Shown: positions 28,276-36,566, numbered from the stretch's first letter. The stretch: DNA of 64,000 nucleotides from Klebsiella sp. BIGb0407 (GCF_024807845.1 NZ_JANUEQ010000001.1:558001-622000), one strand, 5' to 3'. The notes: a model not told the origin generated them from the sequence alone. Numbers and translations: made by a program.

Positions 28276-28292
28276 CGGTTATCTCCAGGCAT

Positions 28293-28313
28293 AAAAAAAC
28301 CACCCTAAGGTGG
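28293..28313 (-). terminator. Terminator behind the membrane-anchored moron
   Basis: On the minus strand GCCACC and GGTGGT pair around a short loop, followed by TTTTTTT. It separates the moron at 28369 from the tape measure gene, so tape measure transcripts from upstream must read through it. Confidence 0.82.
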
Positions 28314-28368
28314 CTGTTTGTCATGCGTTAAGCTTTTGATTGAAAATACTATAACTGTGATATTTTTC

Positions 28369-28806
28369 TCACCAAGGAATTGATGCAGCGATAAATGATA
28401 TGACAGCAATAACCGCTATTACCACCACAACTAAGACTGAGCTAGATGAATTATTTTTATGCTCATCTTCATCCTTCTGGCCTCTCTCTTGCTTCGCAAT
28501 CTCTTTGTTAAACTCTTCCTCTCTTAAGTCAGCCTCGTAATTGATCGCAGCCATCTGTTCTTGAAGGTGAATGCCAGAGAAAAGATCCCGATCAGTCAAG
28601 TCAGTTATTGAAGTAAGAATATTCACAAAGGCGTCATTAACATCAAGTTCGGCCTGATAAACATTACCCCCAGAACTTGTAACTCGTTCTATGTAGTTAC
28701 GCTCCTGTCTAACCATTTCTCTAATGAGATTTCTATTAGGCGACTTGGTATCATCGCCATTAATTAAAAACATCTCATCTTGACTTATGTCATATGTAAA
28801 ATTCAC
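28369..28806 (-). CDS. Tail-anchored membrane moron of unknown function
   Basis: A 145-residue protein with a soluble, acidic N-terminal part containing helices, a charged stretch (KEIAKQERGQKDEDEHKNN) and a C-terminal membrane segment (VLVVVVIAVIAVISFIAA). It would sit in the inner membrane with its N-terminus in the cytoplasm. I chose the GTG at 28806 because the leader is the same as that of the gene at 24101. Function is not recognised. Context suggests lysogenic conversion or superinfection exclusion. Confidence 0.65.
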   Translation of the reverse strand: MNFTYDISQDEMFLINGDDTKSPNRNLIREMVRQERNYIERVTSSGGNVYQAELDVNDAFVNILTSITDLTDRDLFSGIHLQEQMAAINYEADLREEEFNKEIAKQERGQKDEDEHKNNSSSSVLVVVVIAVIAVISFIAASIPW

Positions 28807-28870
28807 ATCCCTTTCCCCATAAGTAACATCATATTTCAATGTTAGGTCAGGAGAGGCGCAAAGGAAAGCA
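28807..28870 (-). promoter_or_regulatory. Moron leader copy B with dyad
   Basis: The dyad TAACAT-N9-ATGTTA at 28824-28844 lies 17 bases from the GTG, as in copy A. Flanking words on both sides (GGGGA, AGGGATGTG and a pyrimidine-rich stretch with GCTTTC) are also shared. Confidence 0.65.
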
Positions 28871-28922
28871 AGAAACCCCGCGGGTGCGAGGTTGAACGTT
28901 AAGGGAAAAATCATCCAGCAGA

Positions 28923-29057
28923 CTATTTATCTTTAACAATAGTGATCACATAGCCAATTGCTAAAAGCATAAAAATCGCCAGTATCAACGCTGACATCCA
29001 ACTAGGCATCAGCAGAAAAAGACGCATTATTTCAACTATCGCTTCTACTTCCTTCAT
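28923..29057 (-). CDS. Small membrane protein (44 residues)
   Basis: MKEVEAIVEIMRLFLLMPSW opens a 44-residue protein with one long hydrophobic segment (about 20-40) and a basic end VKDK. The ribosome site GAGGGTGAT is directly ahead of the ATG. It lies just upstream of the moron at 28369, perhaps in the same unit. No family was recognised. Confidence 0.6.
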   Translation of the reverse strand: MKEVEAIVEIMRLFLLMPSWMSALILAIFMLLAIGYVITIVKDK

Positions 29058-29090
29058 ATCACCCTCGCAAAGTTACCCTTTGCTCTAGCG

Positions 29091-29282
29091 TCATATGAGG
29101 TAACGGTCGGGATCCTGACCAAATGTGTATGGCGGTTTTGCTACTACAATGAGACTAAATTTGCCAGGCGGCAGAGTTTCATCATGCTTATAATAGTCAG
29201 GATTCCGACCAAGATTATTTGCCGTGAGCCATAATGGAAAATATGACTGTACTGATCCAGCTTCAGGCTTCTCATCAGTAGG
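29091..29282 (-). pseudogene. Protein-like open fragment without a start codon
   Basis: A 63-codon minus-strand frame ending TGA at 29091 reads like real protein (SVQSYFPLWLTANNLGRNPD, then KFSLIVVAKPPYTFGQDPDR). It begins after a stop codon with no ATG, GTG or TTG in a sensible place. It is probably the 3' end of a lost accessory gene. Confidence 0.4.
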
Positions 29283-29342
29283 TTAACACGCTATTTTTAT
29301 CACACCGTTAGAACTCAAACCAATGCATGGTAAGAACAGAAA

Positions 29343-29693
29343 ATGAGTATAAAAGCAGAAGACCTTCGCGACGGCTGCCAGTGGTTATCTCGAGAATTAA
29401 CACGACTTGAACAACTTAACCGTCCTTTATCTCTTGATGAATTTTTTGATACTTGCTCGGACGAAAAGTTTATTCATACTCTTTTCGAAAAATATGGGCA
29501 CTTCATTATCGGGTTGCATTTGCTTGATTATAGAAGTGATCATTGCAACAAAGAGCTAATTGAGTACATGGAAAATGCTCTTTCCCGGCATGCTAACGTC
29601 ATAACAAGTGGTACCTACGGGGTGGTAGATAACGCATACCTTCTAGCAATAAATGTCCTGTTTGCCATCTCTCGCGAAGCTGACGACTTCTAA
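29343..29693 (+). CDS. Accessory protein A of the plus-strand moron trio
   Basis: A 116-residue mostly helical soluble protein of no family I recognise (starts MSIKAEDLRDGCQWLSREL). It is the first of three plus-strand genes inside an otherwise minus-strand tail operon, so it needs its own promoter and is likely expressed in the lysogen. No membrane segment or catalytic motif is seen. Confidence 0.65.
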   Translation: MSIKAEDLRDGCQWLSRELTRLEQLNRPLSLDEFFDTCSDEKFIHTLFEKYGHFIIGLHLLDYRSDHCNKELIEYMENALSRHANVITSGTYGVVDNAYLLAINVLFAISREADDF

Positions 29694-29729
29694 CAAAAAA
29701 CTAATATCACCAGTGAACGAGAAAGATAA

Positions 29730-30134
29730 ATGAGCACCGAAAAAATAGCGTTCCTATACCCATACCATGTGATTCCACCTTCAAACGAGAAGGTGCCTCT
29801 GCTTGTCCTGGATGCTGATGCGTTCCCGCTTAAAGTTAAGATCAGCTTTGAGCTGTTTTTCCTTGGGCTAATACCTGATGCCCACTACTTTATCTCACTA
29901 GAACTGACTGACTCAGATACTGGTGAAGTGATTAAGCTTTCCGAGCATCAAGGCATATGGATTAGAGCAACTGCAACATCAAACGGTGATAAGGCCGTAG
30001 CTGCATCGGCAGAGGTTGAATTTCCTGACTGTGAATTTATCAAACAAGGTTACTACCTAATTACCGCAACAATAAATAAAGATAAACAGCCAATCCATAA
30101 GGCCACAGCATACTTTGGAGTGAGCTACGCCTGA
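29730..30134 (+). CDS. Accessory protein B of the plus-strand moron trio
   Basis: A 134-residue protein with a beta-rich, immunoglobulin-like pattern (alternating strands ending in YYLITATINK and AYFGVSYA) and no membrane segment. It starts 36 bases after the first gene, and its stop codon overlaps the start of the next gene by one base, so the trio is an operon. Family unknown. Confidence 0.65.
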   Translation: MSTEKIAFLYPYHVIPPSNEKVPLLVLDADAFPLKVKISFELFFLGLIPDAHYFISLELTDSDTGEVIKLSEHQGIWIRATATSNGDKAVAASAEVEFPDCEFIKQGYYLITATINKDKQPIHKATAYFGVSYA

Positions 30135-30451
30135 TGAATAATGATACTATTGATGTAACGTTAAATAGGCGAAATAGAATTCGCGTTGTTGAAGATCATG
30201 AGCGAGCCAATGATTTTTCCGGCGGCGGTGGAGGCGATGACATGTTGCAAAGAATAAAAGACCTTGAAGTTAAAGTGTCAGCGCTAACAACTGACATTGC
30301 TGTTATTAAAGACAAAATAGCTACCAAAGAAGATATTCAAGCTGTTAAAACTGAAATTCATAAAGAACTTGGCTCTCAGACTTGGAAAATCGTCTTAGCT
30401 CTAGTGATTACCGTAACCTTGGCTGTTCTGTCAAAATACTTCATAAAATAG
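30134..30451 (+). CDS. Coiled-coil membrane protein C of the plus-strand moron trio
   Basis: A 105-residue protein with a Gly-rich linker (SGGGGGDD near 29-36), a coiled coil (about 37-75, MLQRIKDLEVKVSALTTDI) and a C-terminal membrane segment ending SKYFIK. The layout resembles haemolysin-XhlA-like or holin-accessory proteins, but in this place a superinfection or conversion role is equally possible. The start overlaps the previous stop codon. Confidence 0.65.
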   Translation: MNNDTIDVTLNRRNRIRVVEDHERANDFSGGGGGDDMLQRIKDLEVKVSALTTDIAVIKDKIATKEDIQAVKTEIHKELGSQTWKIVLALVITVTLAVLSKYFIK

Positions 30452-30456
30452 CCAAC

Positions 30457-30478
30457 AAAAAGCCCACTTAGTGGGCTT
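30457..30478. terminator. Bidirectional hairpin between convergent accessory units
   Basis: AAGCCCAC and GTGGGCTT pair around a three-base loop. A T-run is present on the minus side. It serves the minus-strand pair at 30580-31331 and lies at the end of the plus-strand trio. Confidence 0.75.
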
Positions 30479-30579
30479 AGAGAATTAACTATTAGGCTTA
30501 TTTTTATTCATCAATGTCATTAAATAGGTAAAAAACATTGCAGCCAGCAAGTTAGATTGGTGATCTTGAACTGAGTCAT

Positions 30580-30942
30580 CTAGTCGCTACCTCGATCTCT
30601 TTTACCAAATGCATAACCTAAAGCCAAAGTGAGTATTGGTGTAAAAATAGCCCAAACATCTTTAAGAGAACCAACAATGTCAATCTTATCAGGCTCGCCC
30701 TGAATAACATAATAGAGATACGCAAGCATCATGCCCGCGCTAAAGATACCTCCAAGATAAAAACAATATTTCAAGGTCGCCCAGATAAATGAATCCTTAG
30801 CATGTTCCCCGGTTCCAATCTGTGCGGCTATTGCACCAGGAGAAGATGTACCATCGGATGAATTATTTATAGATGGCAACACTTCAGGAGAGCGCTGGTT
30901 TTCAAGTCGCCCAATTGATGGTTGAATTTGCTCTTCCATCAC
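30580..30942 (-). CDS. Accessory membrane protein with two membrane segments
   Basis: A 120-residue protein. A hydrophilic N-terminal half is followed by two membrane segments (about 58-80 and 95-112) and a basic end (FGKRDRGSD). It overlaps the preceding gene by four bases, so the two are coupled. No family was recognised. Confidence 0.62.
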   Translation of the reverse strand: MMEEQIQPSIGRLENQRSPEVLPSINNSSDGTSSPGAIAAQIGTGEHAKDSFIWATLKYCFYLGGIFSAGMMLAYLYYVIQGEPDKIDIVGSLKDVWAIFTPILTLALGYAFGKRDRGSD

Positions 30943-31331
30943 TCATCCTCATAAAAAGAGTAATGAATTACAGCTATTAACGCACCGCCAAGAGATCTAC
31001 CCACATCAGCTTTCCATGATAGATAGATTTTTTTACCATCTGGTTTTACACCGACCTCGAAAGGAACAAGCATTCCAGTGTAACCCCAAGTAGTAAATTG
31101 CGACTCGGTGAAAGTAATATTCTGCTTTAAAACAACCACTCCTTGCTCAAGGTTTGCAGAAAAATCCGTCATACCTGCAGGTAGGGAGCCAATGAAAACC
31201 TGAAAATCCAGATTTATTTTTAACTTATTGTAATTAAAATGAATAATAACTTCATTGGTGGAAGATAATTCAGCATTAAAGATACCTGATTCAACTAACG
31301 ACTTCCCACCTGATGTCACAGATATTTGCAT
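30939..31331 (-). CDS. Accessory beta-rich protein
   Basis: A 130-residue protein without signal peptide or membrane segment, rich in beta strands (MQISVTSGGKSLVESGIFNA at the start). Together with the following membrane protein it forms a two-gene unit with its own terminator. I do not recognise a characterised family. Confidence 0.62.
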   Translation of the reverse strand: MQISVTSGGKSLVESGIFNAELSSTNEVIIHFNYNKLKINLDFQVFIGSLPAGMTDFSANLEQGVVVLKQNITFTESQFTTWGYTGMLVPFEVGVKPDGKKIYLSWKADVGRSLGGALIAVIHYSFYEDE

Positions 31332-31497
31332 TTCTTATCCACTCTTCAATTATATATGCATAGATATATCAGCATAGAATATGCGCAGGGCATATTCCCA
31401 GTAAAGCTGAAACTCATAGGTAAAGTTGTCAAATGCTTACAATATCACAGTCATGTTTTTTCCGGTGATTCTTTGTCATCGGACGTGTTTTTACATT

Positions 31498-32175
31498 TCA
31501 ATCGCTTACTCTATTAAGCATTTCCTGCCACTTGCGATCGTCTTCGTCCATAACCGAGTCGTATTCTTCACGGGTGAAACCTTTCTCTGGCGGGTACTTG
31601 GCGTTAATGAGCATTGCAAACTCAGTCATGGTTAAGCGTTCGGCTTCTTCGCGGCTCATACCGAAATGCGCCCTGGCTGAATTGATGTACTCGATGGCCA
31701 GAAACTCTGCCGTTGAGGTTTTACCCTCGTTGCGCTGTAGCTGCCGGGTCTTGGCTTTGCCGATAACTCCGTGGGTAATGAGGCTGCTGGCAACTAAAAG
31801 TATTTGCTCAAATGACATTGAGCCAGAGCGCCAGACTAGTGAGCCGCTGCGCCTTCTGCTCGGCACCATTTCCCCGGTTAACTCTGAGCAGTCATCATCA
31901 CAGCATGCCTGGAGGGTGTTTGTTGCTGCACTGATTGCCTTTGCTGCGAACTCAGTTTTGTTTACATGCTCAATAAGCCATGCAGGAATAGAGCCATACG
32001 CTTCGTACGCGCGCGAAAGAAGTTGTGTTACTGCATCGTGGTTAATGTCGTAAAACGCTTGCACAATCTCTGCCGGGCTGCCGATTCTGGTCATTGCCGC
32101 AAATGACGGCCGGAACAGGTAATCGTGCTTTTTGGTGCTTATCAGGCATTCGCCTATTTCGGTTAATGGTGTCAT
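31498..32175 (-). CDS. Tail assembly protein (DUF6246-like)
   Basis: A 225-residue protein between tail tube and tape measure, the usual place of tail assembly chaperones. It resembles the DUF6246 type (MTPLTEIGECLIS start, then YLFRPSFAAMTRIGSP). The C-terminus (TMTEFAMLINAKYP) is like GT-type chaperones. No frameshift site was found that would make a longer product. The accessory island is inserted between it and the tape measure gene. Confidence 0.7.
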   Translation of the reverse strand: MTPLTEIGECLISTKKHDYLFRPSFAAMTRIGSPAEIVQAFYDINHDAVTQLLSRAYEAYGSIPAWLIEHVNKTEFAAKAISAATNTLQACCDDDCSELTGEMVPSRRRSGSLVWRSGSMSFEQILLVASSLITHGVIGKAKTRQLQRNEGKTSTAEFLAIEYINSARAHFGMSREEAERLTMTEFAMLINAKYPPEKGFTREEYDSVMDEDDRKWQEMLNRVSD

Positions 32176-32224
32176 GTGGCCTCCGTAATCAATATCGAGG
32201 GCTCACATGAACCCTCTGTATTGG

Positions 32225-32440
32225 TTACGACTTTCTGCGCTTGATACCGAAAGCAATCGTTCCGTCTGGATTGGATAACTCGACTTCGATAACGGCTTTT
32301 GTTATTTCACCAACCTGCGAGATAACATCAACCTTTAAAAGTCCATCAAGCACTTTGCCATCCATAGTTCTGATAGCTACAGAGCCTTCCATTAACTCAG
32401 CAACAAGCCCATTTTCCCGCTGACGCTTTATCGTGTTCAT
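32225..32440 (-). CDS. Small tail-region protein
   Basis: A 71-residue protein two bases after the tail tube gene in the same direction. It has a small beta-rich pattern and no recognised motif. It may be a tail assembly factor by position. Confidence 0.65.
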   Translation of the reverse strand: MNTIKRQRENGLVAELMEGSVAIRTMDGKVLDGLLKVDVISQVGEITKAVIEVELSNPDGTIAFGIKRRKS

Positions 32441-32442
32441 GA

Positions 32443-33189
32443 TTACGCCGTTACGGTCATAACTGATGATCCGGTTTTCTGTCCATCATTCGAGGTAAAA
32501 GTAACAGTCACAGAGCCAGCCGCGACGCCGCGGAACAAGCCTGACTGGTTGATGGTGCCTTTGGTGATATCCGAGGTTGTCCAGACACCTGTTTTATCAC
32601 TGGCATCCAGTGGCATGATGCTGGCGGTCATCTGCTGAGTACCATTCACTGCCACGCTCGCCGTTGCTGGGGTAACAGTGACACTTGCAACCGGAGTGTC
32701 GTCGTTCACTTCAAACAGAACGGTGTCAGAGTCAGCTACTTTCCACTCACCAGAGAACGTGGATACTTCATTACCGAAATCGCCATTCCAGGATGTAGTG
32801 ACAAAGTAACCTTCGATGTAGGTACCAGAATCCGCACCGACGAAATCAAAGCGCACCCAGATAGTCGGCTGACGTCCGGCCTGTATCTCGTCCAGAATGT
32901 ACTTAGCCATTCGGATAGCACCGATTTCTGACGCTTTATCTTTTCGGCGATACTCACCATCACCGGAGATGGTCAGGTCCATATTCGATACCAGGTTCTC
33001 AATCAGCCCTTTGGTATCGTCTGTTTCTGATGTGATTGAGTTAAGCGAGTAATCAAAACTCTTCGTGGTTAAAGCGCCCAAGCGCTTATAGTCAGTCAGC
33101 AACGGACGAGTATCAGCACAGCCAAAGGCCATGCGTAGTACCGCCACTTTGCCAATCAGTTTGCCCGTGTCGTTTGCACAACCTTGCAT
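32443..33189 (-). CDS. Major tail tube protein with C-terminal Ig-like domain
   Basis: A 248-residue tail tube protein. Residues 1-165 are the tube-forming part. Residues about 168-248 are a bacterial Ig-like (Big_2) domain with the usual opening VASVTVTPATASVAVNGTQQ and an ending with VTFTSNDGQ. Such domains, also on lambda gpV, decorate the outside of the tail. Start and size are normal for the group. Confidence 0.85.
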   Translation of the reverse strand: MQGCANDTGKLIGKVAVLRMAFGCADTRPLLTDYKRLGALTTKSFDYSLNSITSETDDTKGLIENLVSNMDLTISGDGEYRRKDKASEIGAIRMAKYILDEIQAGRQPTIWVRFDFVGADSGTYIEGYFVTTSWNGDFGNEVSTFSGEWKVADSDTVLFEVNDDTPVASVTVTPATASVAVNGTQQMTASIMPLDASDKTGVWTTSDITKGTINQSGLFRGVAAGSVTVTFTSNDGQKTGSSVMTVTA

Positions 33190-33207
33190 GTGTATACCTC
33201 TTAAATG

Positions 33208-33228
33208 AAAAAACCACCCGAAGGTGGT
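33208..33228 (-). terminator. Terminator with TTCG loop in front of the tail tube gene
   Basis: On the minus strand ACCACC and GGTGGT enclose a TTCG tetraloop, followed by TTTTTT. It is very strong by appearance and stands inside the structural operon. Confidence 0.85.
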
Positions 33229-33247
33229 CTGATTGATGATTTGTAGG

Positions 33248-33631
33248 CTATTCGCCGTAGGTGCAGCAGAGCATTAGTCGCATAACCAACCTGCCCTCAG
33301 TTGTCATTACCGGTTGAGGAATGCCGCCGAGAAGCCTGACAGCACCGATACATGAGTCAGCGCCATCCTGACCACTCACCCACTCGACGATTTGATTTGT
33401 TGCAGTTTCTACTGTCGATTGTTTTTTTTCAGCACCGATAATATCTATCTGGACGTATGAATCTCCAGCCCGATCATGCTGGATATCTGAGCCGCCGCTA
33501 GGACGAAACACAATGAATCCTTCGTTAGCTTTCCCTGTGTCTTTCCACATGAGTGGCTGATCAGTGAGACCGCGAGTAAGGCCTATAGATTTGAAGGTGC
33601 TTCTTACACGCTCATACATTGGAGGCGTCAT
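33248..33631 (-). CDS. Tail terminator / minor tail protein
   Basis: A 127-residue protein in the position of the tail terminator (lambda gpU-like; DUF4128-like). It has the sequence features of that group: an N-terminal helix with a PPMYERVRS start and a central FRPSGGSDIQHDRAGD. It overlaps the upstream gene by four bases. Confidence 0.72.
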   Translation of the reverse strand: MTPPMYERVRSTFKSIGLTRGLTDQPLMWKDTGKANEGFIVFRPSGGSDIQHDRAGDSYVQIDIIGAEKKQSTVETATNQIVEWVSGQDGADSCIGAVRLLGGIPQPVMTTEGRLVMRLMLCCTYGE

Positions 33632-33996
33632 AAGCCAAGCTCCCGTTTAACTTCAGCCACCATCCGATCATGAACATCAGCAAAACCTTTAGTCAGGAAC
33701 TCTTTCTGAGCCGTTGGCCTGGTGAATTTCGGCCTGATAGCTGGATTGTGAACATACATGGCATAGTCAGCAGAGTAACCAACGCGCCCGGTAATACGTC
33801 CATCCTTAGTGAAAACATCACGGTATTGTGAATTGATGAGGGTTGATGTTTTGATTGGGGTGTAAATTGCAGCCTGTCCAGCGCCGATGTTTAAAGCTGC
33901 ATGTATTGCCCTCGGAGCCTTCCGGTTAATCATATTCTCAGCGTAGGCTCTAAGGTTTGCCTGAACGGTTCTATCACCTCTGATTTTGACACCCAT
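33628..33996 (-). CDS. HK97 gp10-like head-tail joining protein
   Basis: A 122-residue protein of the HK97-gp10/minor-capsid-associated type: basic N-terminal helices, then INIGAGQAAIYTP-like segment and YADYAMYVHNPAIRP-like segment. It is thought to link the head connector and the tail terminator. It is separated by one base from the gene upstream. Confidence 0.78.
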   Translation of the reverse strand: MGVKIRGDRTVQANLRAYAENMINRKAPRAIHAALNIGAGQAAIYTPIKTSTLINSQYRDVFTKDGRITGRVGYSADYAMYVHNPAIRPKFTRPTAQKEFLTKGFADVHDRMVAEVKRELGL

Positions 33997-33997
33997 A

Positions 33998-34351
33998 TCA
34001 GACTCCTGTAATTATGGCGAAGTCATCTGCCTGACGGTAGAACGTATCGGCATAGCGGATAACCTGCATGATCTCATCAGCACCCGCCTCTGTTGGGTCT
34101 GCAATATCAGATTTCCCAATAAGAATGTAGTCTCCCTTCTTTGCTTCTGAAAACTCAGACCAGAAAGTGTTTTTGACCACAATCTCTGTACCGAGACTGC
34201 CTATCTTTGCCGAAATACCCCCTTGATAGTCGCACATAATGATTTCGGGACCTGACCATGACGCATCGCCATTCTCAGCAAGTCCAAGATATCTCCAAAT
34301 TGTGCACTTAGCGGTATAAGACCACCTCGCTAATTTGCTCAATGTCTCCAC
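33998..34351 (-). CDS. Head-tail connector protein
   Basis: A 117-residue protein with a GTG start overlapping the end of the upstream 55-residue gene by 13 bases. The beta-rich pattern and place suggest a head closure protein (stopper). No name is certain. Confidence 0.68.
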   Translation of the reverse strand: METLSKLARWSYTAKCTIWRYLGLAENGDASWSGPEIIMCDYQGGISAKIGSLGTEIVVKNTFWSEFSEAKKGDYILIGKSDIADPTEAGADEIMQVIRYADTFYRQADDFAIITGV

Positions 34352-34506
34352 CTTACAACCTGCGCTCCGGTTGCTCTGATGCGTTCACAGTTAATGAACC
34401 ATTCACCATTAGTTTTGACATGCGCCGTAGTCTTGCGACCGGAATCTGTTTCCACCCATACCCTGACAAAAGGCTCTGGCTTTCTTTCAGAGGCATCAAT
34501 CAACAT
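34339..34506 (-). CDS. Small structural-operon protein (55 residues)
   Basis: MLIDASERKPEPFVRVWVET opens a 55-residue protein, with the strong ribosome site GGGGGTG ahead of the ATG. It lies between two head-tail genes, overlapping the next. No membrane segment. Function unknown; it may be a small head or tail assembly factor. Confidence 0.7.
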   Translation of the reverse strand: MLIDASERKPEPFVRVWVETDSGRKTTAHVKTNGEWFINCERIRATGAQVVRWRH

Positions 34507-34508
34507 AA

Positions 34509-34886
34509 TCACCCCCTTACGACTTTGAACTGAAGCACTCCGCCACCGCTATCAATGGGCAGTGACGATGTGCAACCTGACGTATCAAGCATTTTCATGG
34601 ACGAATAGAGAGATGCCTTGCCATCATCGAAATACTTAAATGACTGAGAGGCACCTGACGGTGAGGACTGAGAGGAAACCTTCCTGACATCGGACGAGGC
34701 AAGCATAAGCACGACCGCATAAACCTTTATCAGTAGCTGGTCGCAGTCGTCGTAGCCTGCCCCATCCAGACAGGCGTCAATCTTATTAACCTTGCACAGG
34801 TAGGCATCAATAATGAAACTAGCCGCCTCATAGCCCAGCGCAAATAACTGCTCTTCCACCTGCGCCGCTGTTATCTGCACTGCCAT
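34509..34886 (-). CDS. Head-tail adaptor protein
   Basis: A 125-residue mostly helical protein directly after the capsid gene, the usual place for the gp6/gp15-type adaptor bound to the portal. The helical opening MAVQITAAQVEEQLFALGYE fits. The C-terminal part is Ser-rich. Assignment is by position and shape. Confidence 0.7.
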   Translation of the reverse strand: MAVQITAAQVEEQLFALGYEAASFIIDAYLCKVNKIDACLDGAGYDDCDQLLIKVYAVVLMLASSDVRKVSSQSSPSGASQSFKYFDDGKASLYSSMKMLDTSGCTSSLPIDSGGGVLQFKVVRG

Positions 34887-34888
34887 GA

Positions 34889-35842
34889 TTACGCCCCTTT
34901 CTTACCGAAGGTTGTCAGAACGCCAGCGGTGTCCTTAATACTGGTAGCGATTTGCTTCCAGTTTGCGGCGGCAGCAATTTGTACGTTGGTCGGTGACTTG
35001 ATGCTGTCTTTCGACCACTGATAACCACGAATTCCCAGGGTGAAGTCGTACTCACCTTGCATCAAGGCTTTGATGTTCTCCTGCCCGAGGACATCCTGAG
35101 CTTTCATGATGAGCGGAGTAGTGCTGACAGCAGCAGCGCCGACAGTCAGGCCGAGCACATGCTGAAGATCAGCGTCTGCCAGTGCCGGGATGTCAGACAC
35201 AACAAAGCGACGACCCATGCCATCTTGCATGATCGATACATTGCCAATCTGGAACAGGCGATTTGCGTTGCTCAGCGTCTCATCGATGAAGTCATTGAAC
35301 GTTGCGCCATCCATCAGCCAGGCAACCAGGCGCGAATAAGCGTCACCGAACGGGCGAGCGCCTTTGTTCAAGCCACGCAGTGACGGTGCCACACCAGCAG
35401 TGCTTGACTGGTCAGTGACAGCATCGGCATTGGTTGAGATAGCCGCCTTGAGTGCTGAACCTGTGGTGTTCAGATAATCCTGAATCATTGCTTCTGCAGC
35501 CTGGACTGAAACAACCACCGAGGCCTCATTCACGTCTTTGCCCAAGCGTTTCATCATGGTTGGGGTAACAGAGATAGGCCCGATACGACCGTCAATCTTC
35601 ACCATGCGATCAAGCAACTGCCCCATTTCCTGAGGTGTAAGCACGCCAGAGCCATAAGCATTACGGCGCTGAGCCAGACCACCGAGCAGTTGCCATGATG
35701 TTTGCTCGACGTAATCACCGATGTGGTCGCCACCACCGAGAACCAAAGCGCCGCCAGATGCTGCGTTAAATTCCTGTACTGCCTGAGCTACCAGCTCGGT
35801 TGCCGCTGTAGAAACTTGCTGCTGAAAAATATGAAGGGTCAT
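34889..35842 (-). CDS. Major capsid protein
   Basis: A 317-residue protein in the standard place between scaffold and head-tail adaptor. It has the sequence character of the major capsid group found with DUF4055 portals (YVEQTSWQLLGGLAQRRNAYGSG-type N-terminal part, DTLSNANRLFQIGNVSI-type middle). It should assemble the icosahedral shell with the HK97 fold. No N-terminal delta domain fused to a protease is seen, and scaffold is separate. Confidence 0.85.
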   Translation of the reverse strand: MTLHIFQQQVSTAATELVAQAVQEFNAASGGALVLGGGDHIGDYVEQTSWQLLGGLAQRRNAYGSGVLTPQEMGQLLDRMVKIDGRIGPISVTPTMMKRLGKDVNEASVVVSVQAAEAMIQDYLNTTGSALKAAISTNADAVTDQSSTAGVAPSLRGLNKGARPFGDAYSRLVAWLMDGATFNDFIDETLSNANRLFQIGNVSIMQDGMGRRFVVSDIPALADADLQHVLGLTVGAAAVSTTPLIMKAQDVLGQENIKALMQGEYDFTLGIRGYQWSKDSIKSPTNVQIAAAANWKQIATSIKDTAGVLTTFGKKGA

Positions 35843-35845
35843 TTA

Positions 35846-36523
35846 TTACTCCTGAGTCTTTGCGATAATGTCACGCGCCCGTGCATATAACGGGTTTGTG
35901 TCAGTTTTAGGTTTGAATCCATCGCCTCCGGCACCAGGATTTTTATCTTCAGCACCTCCGGTGCCACTTGCTTTTGAACCGATGATTACCGGTGCAAATA
36001 ATTTGTTGGAACGAAACTCTTTCGATAAATCTTCGAGGCTTGATGCTGAAGGCTTGCCGGACAGGTCAAGCACTCGAGTCTTACCCTCTTCCACAGCCAA
36101 GCGTGATTTGATGTGTGGGAAAATTAACTCTGCGTTGTCGCCTGCCAGCTCTGCTGCCAGACGTTGAGCTTCGTTATCAACCAGAAGCGTGTGAAGCCGT
36201 CCGTCGCGCTCCTGAACCTGAGCCAGTAACTCAGCCTCACGCGTAGACAGTTTCTCGCCCCAGCTTTTCTCCAGCGCCTCGATATCGCCGTTTTTACGGG
36301 CCTGCTCTTCTGCTGCCTTTTTTGCTGTTTCTTCTGCTGCCCGGCGCTTTTCCTGCTCTGATTTCTTCTCGCCTAACAGTTCTTCGACCTTCTTGCTCAG
36401 GCCGCTAATATCAGGCAACCCCTCAATAGCTAGCTGATAACCTTCACCAGATTCTGCATACATTGCCTTTTGAGCATCATCCAGCGCGTCGAATTCTTCT
36501 TTCGTTAATTTGAACTTAAACAT
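35846..36523 (-). CDS. Scaffold protein
   Basis: A 225-residue, highly charged protein with a long coiled coil (about 40-115, with ELLGEKKSEQEKRRAAEETA) and a C-terminal Gly/Lys tail. This is typical of phage head scaffolds such as the DUF4355 type. It is encoded three bases ahead of the capsid gene. Confidence 0.83.
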   Translation of the reverse strand: MFKFKLTKEEFDALDDAQKAMYAESGEGYQLAIEGLPDISGLSKKVEELLGEKKSEQEKRRAAEETAKKAAEEQARKNGDIEALEKSWGEKLSTREAELLAQVQERDGRLHTLLVDNEAQRLAAELAGDNAELIFPHIKSRLAVEEGKTRVLDLSGKPSASSLEDLSKEFRSNKLFAPVIIGSKASGTGGAEDKNPGAGGDGFKPKTDTNPLYARARDIIAKTQE

Positions 36524-36566
36524 CTATAACCTCTGGTCAGATGAATGCAGTCGCTGACTGCAGGTA

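Noticed and set aside
31410-31440. Sigma-70 promoter with a perfect TTGACA on the minus strand
   Set aside because: The -35 hexamer is present, but no -10 box occurs at 16-18 bp, so it was not called.
28276-31498. Programmed frameshift between tail chaperones G and GT
   Set aside because: No slippery heptamer with an extended second frame was found after the tail assembly gene, and the accessory island separates it from the tape measure gene.
31532-32053. 173-codon plus-strand frame
   Set aside because: It lies fully antisense to the tail assembly gene and reads as a shadow with biased Ser/Leu/Arg content.
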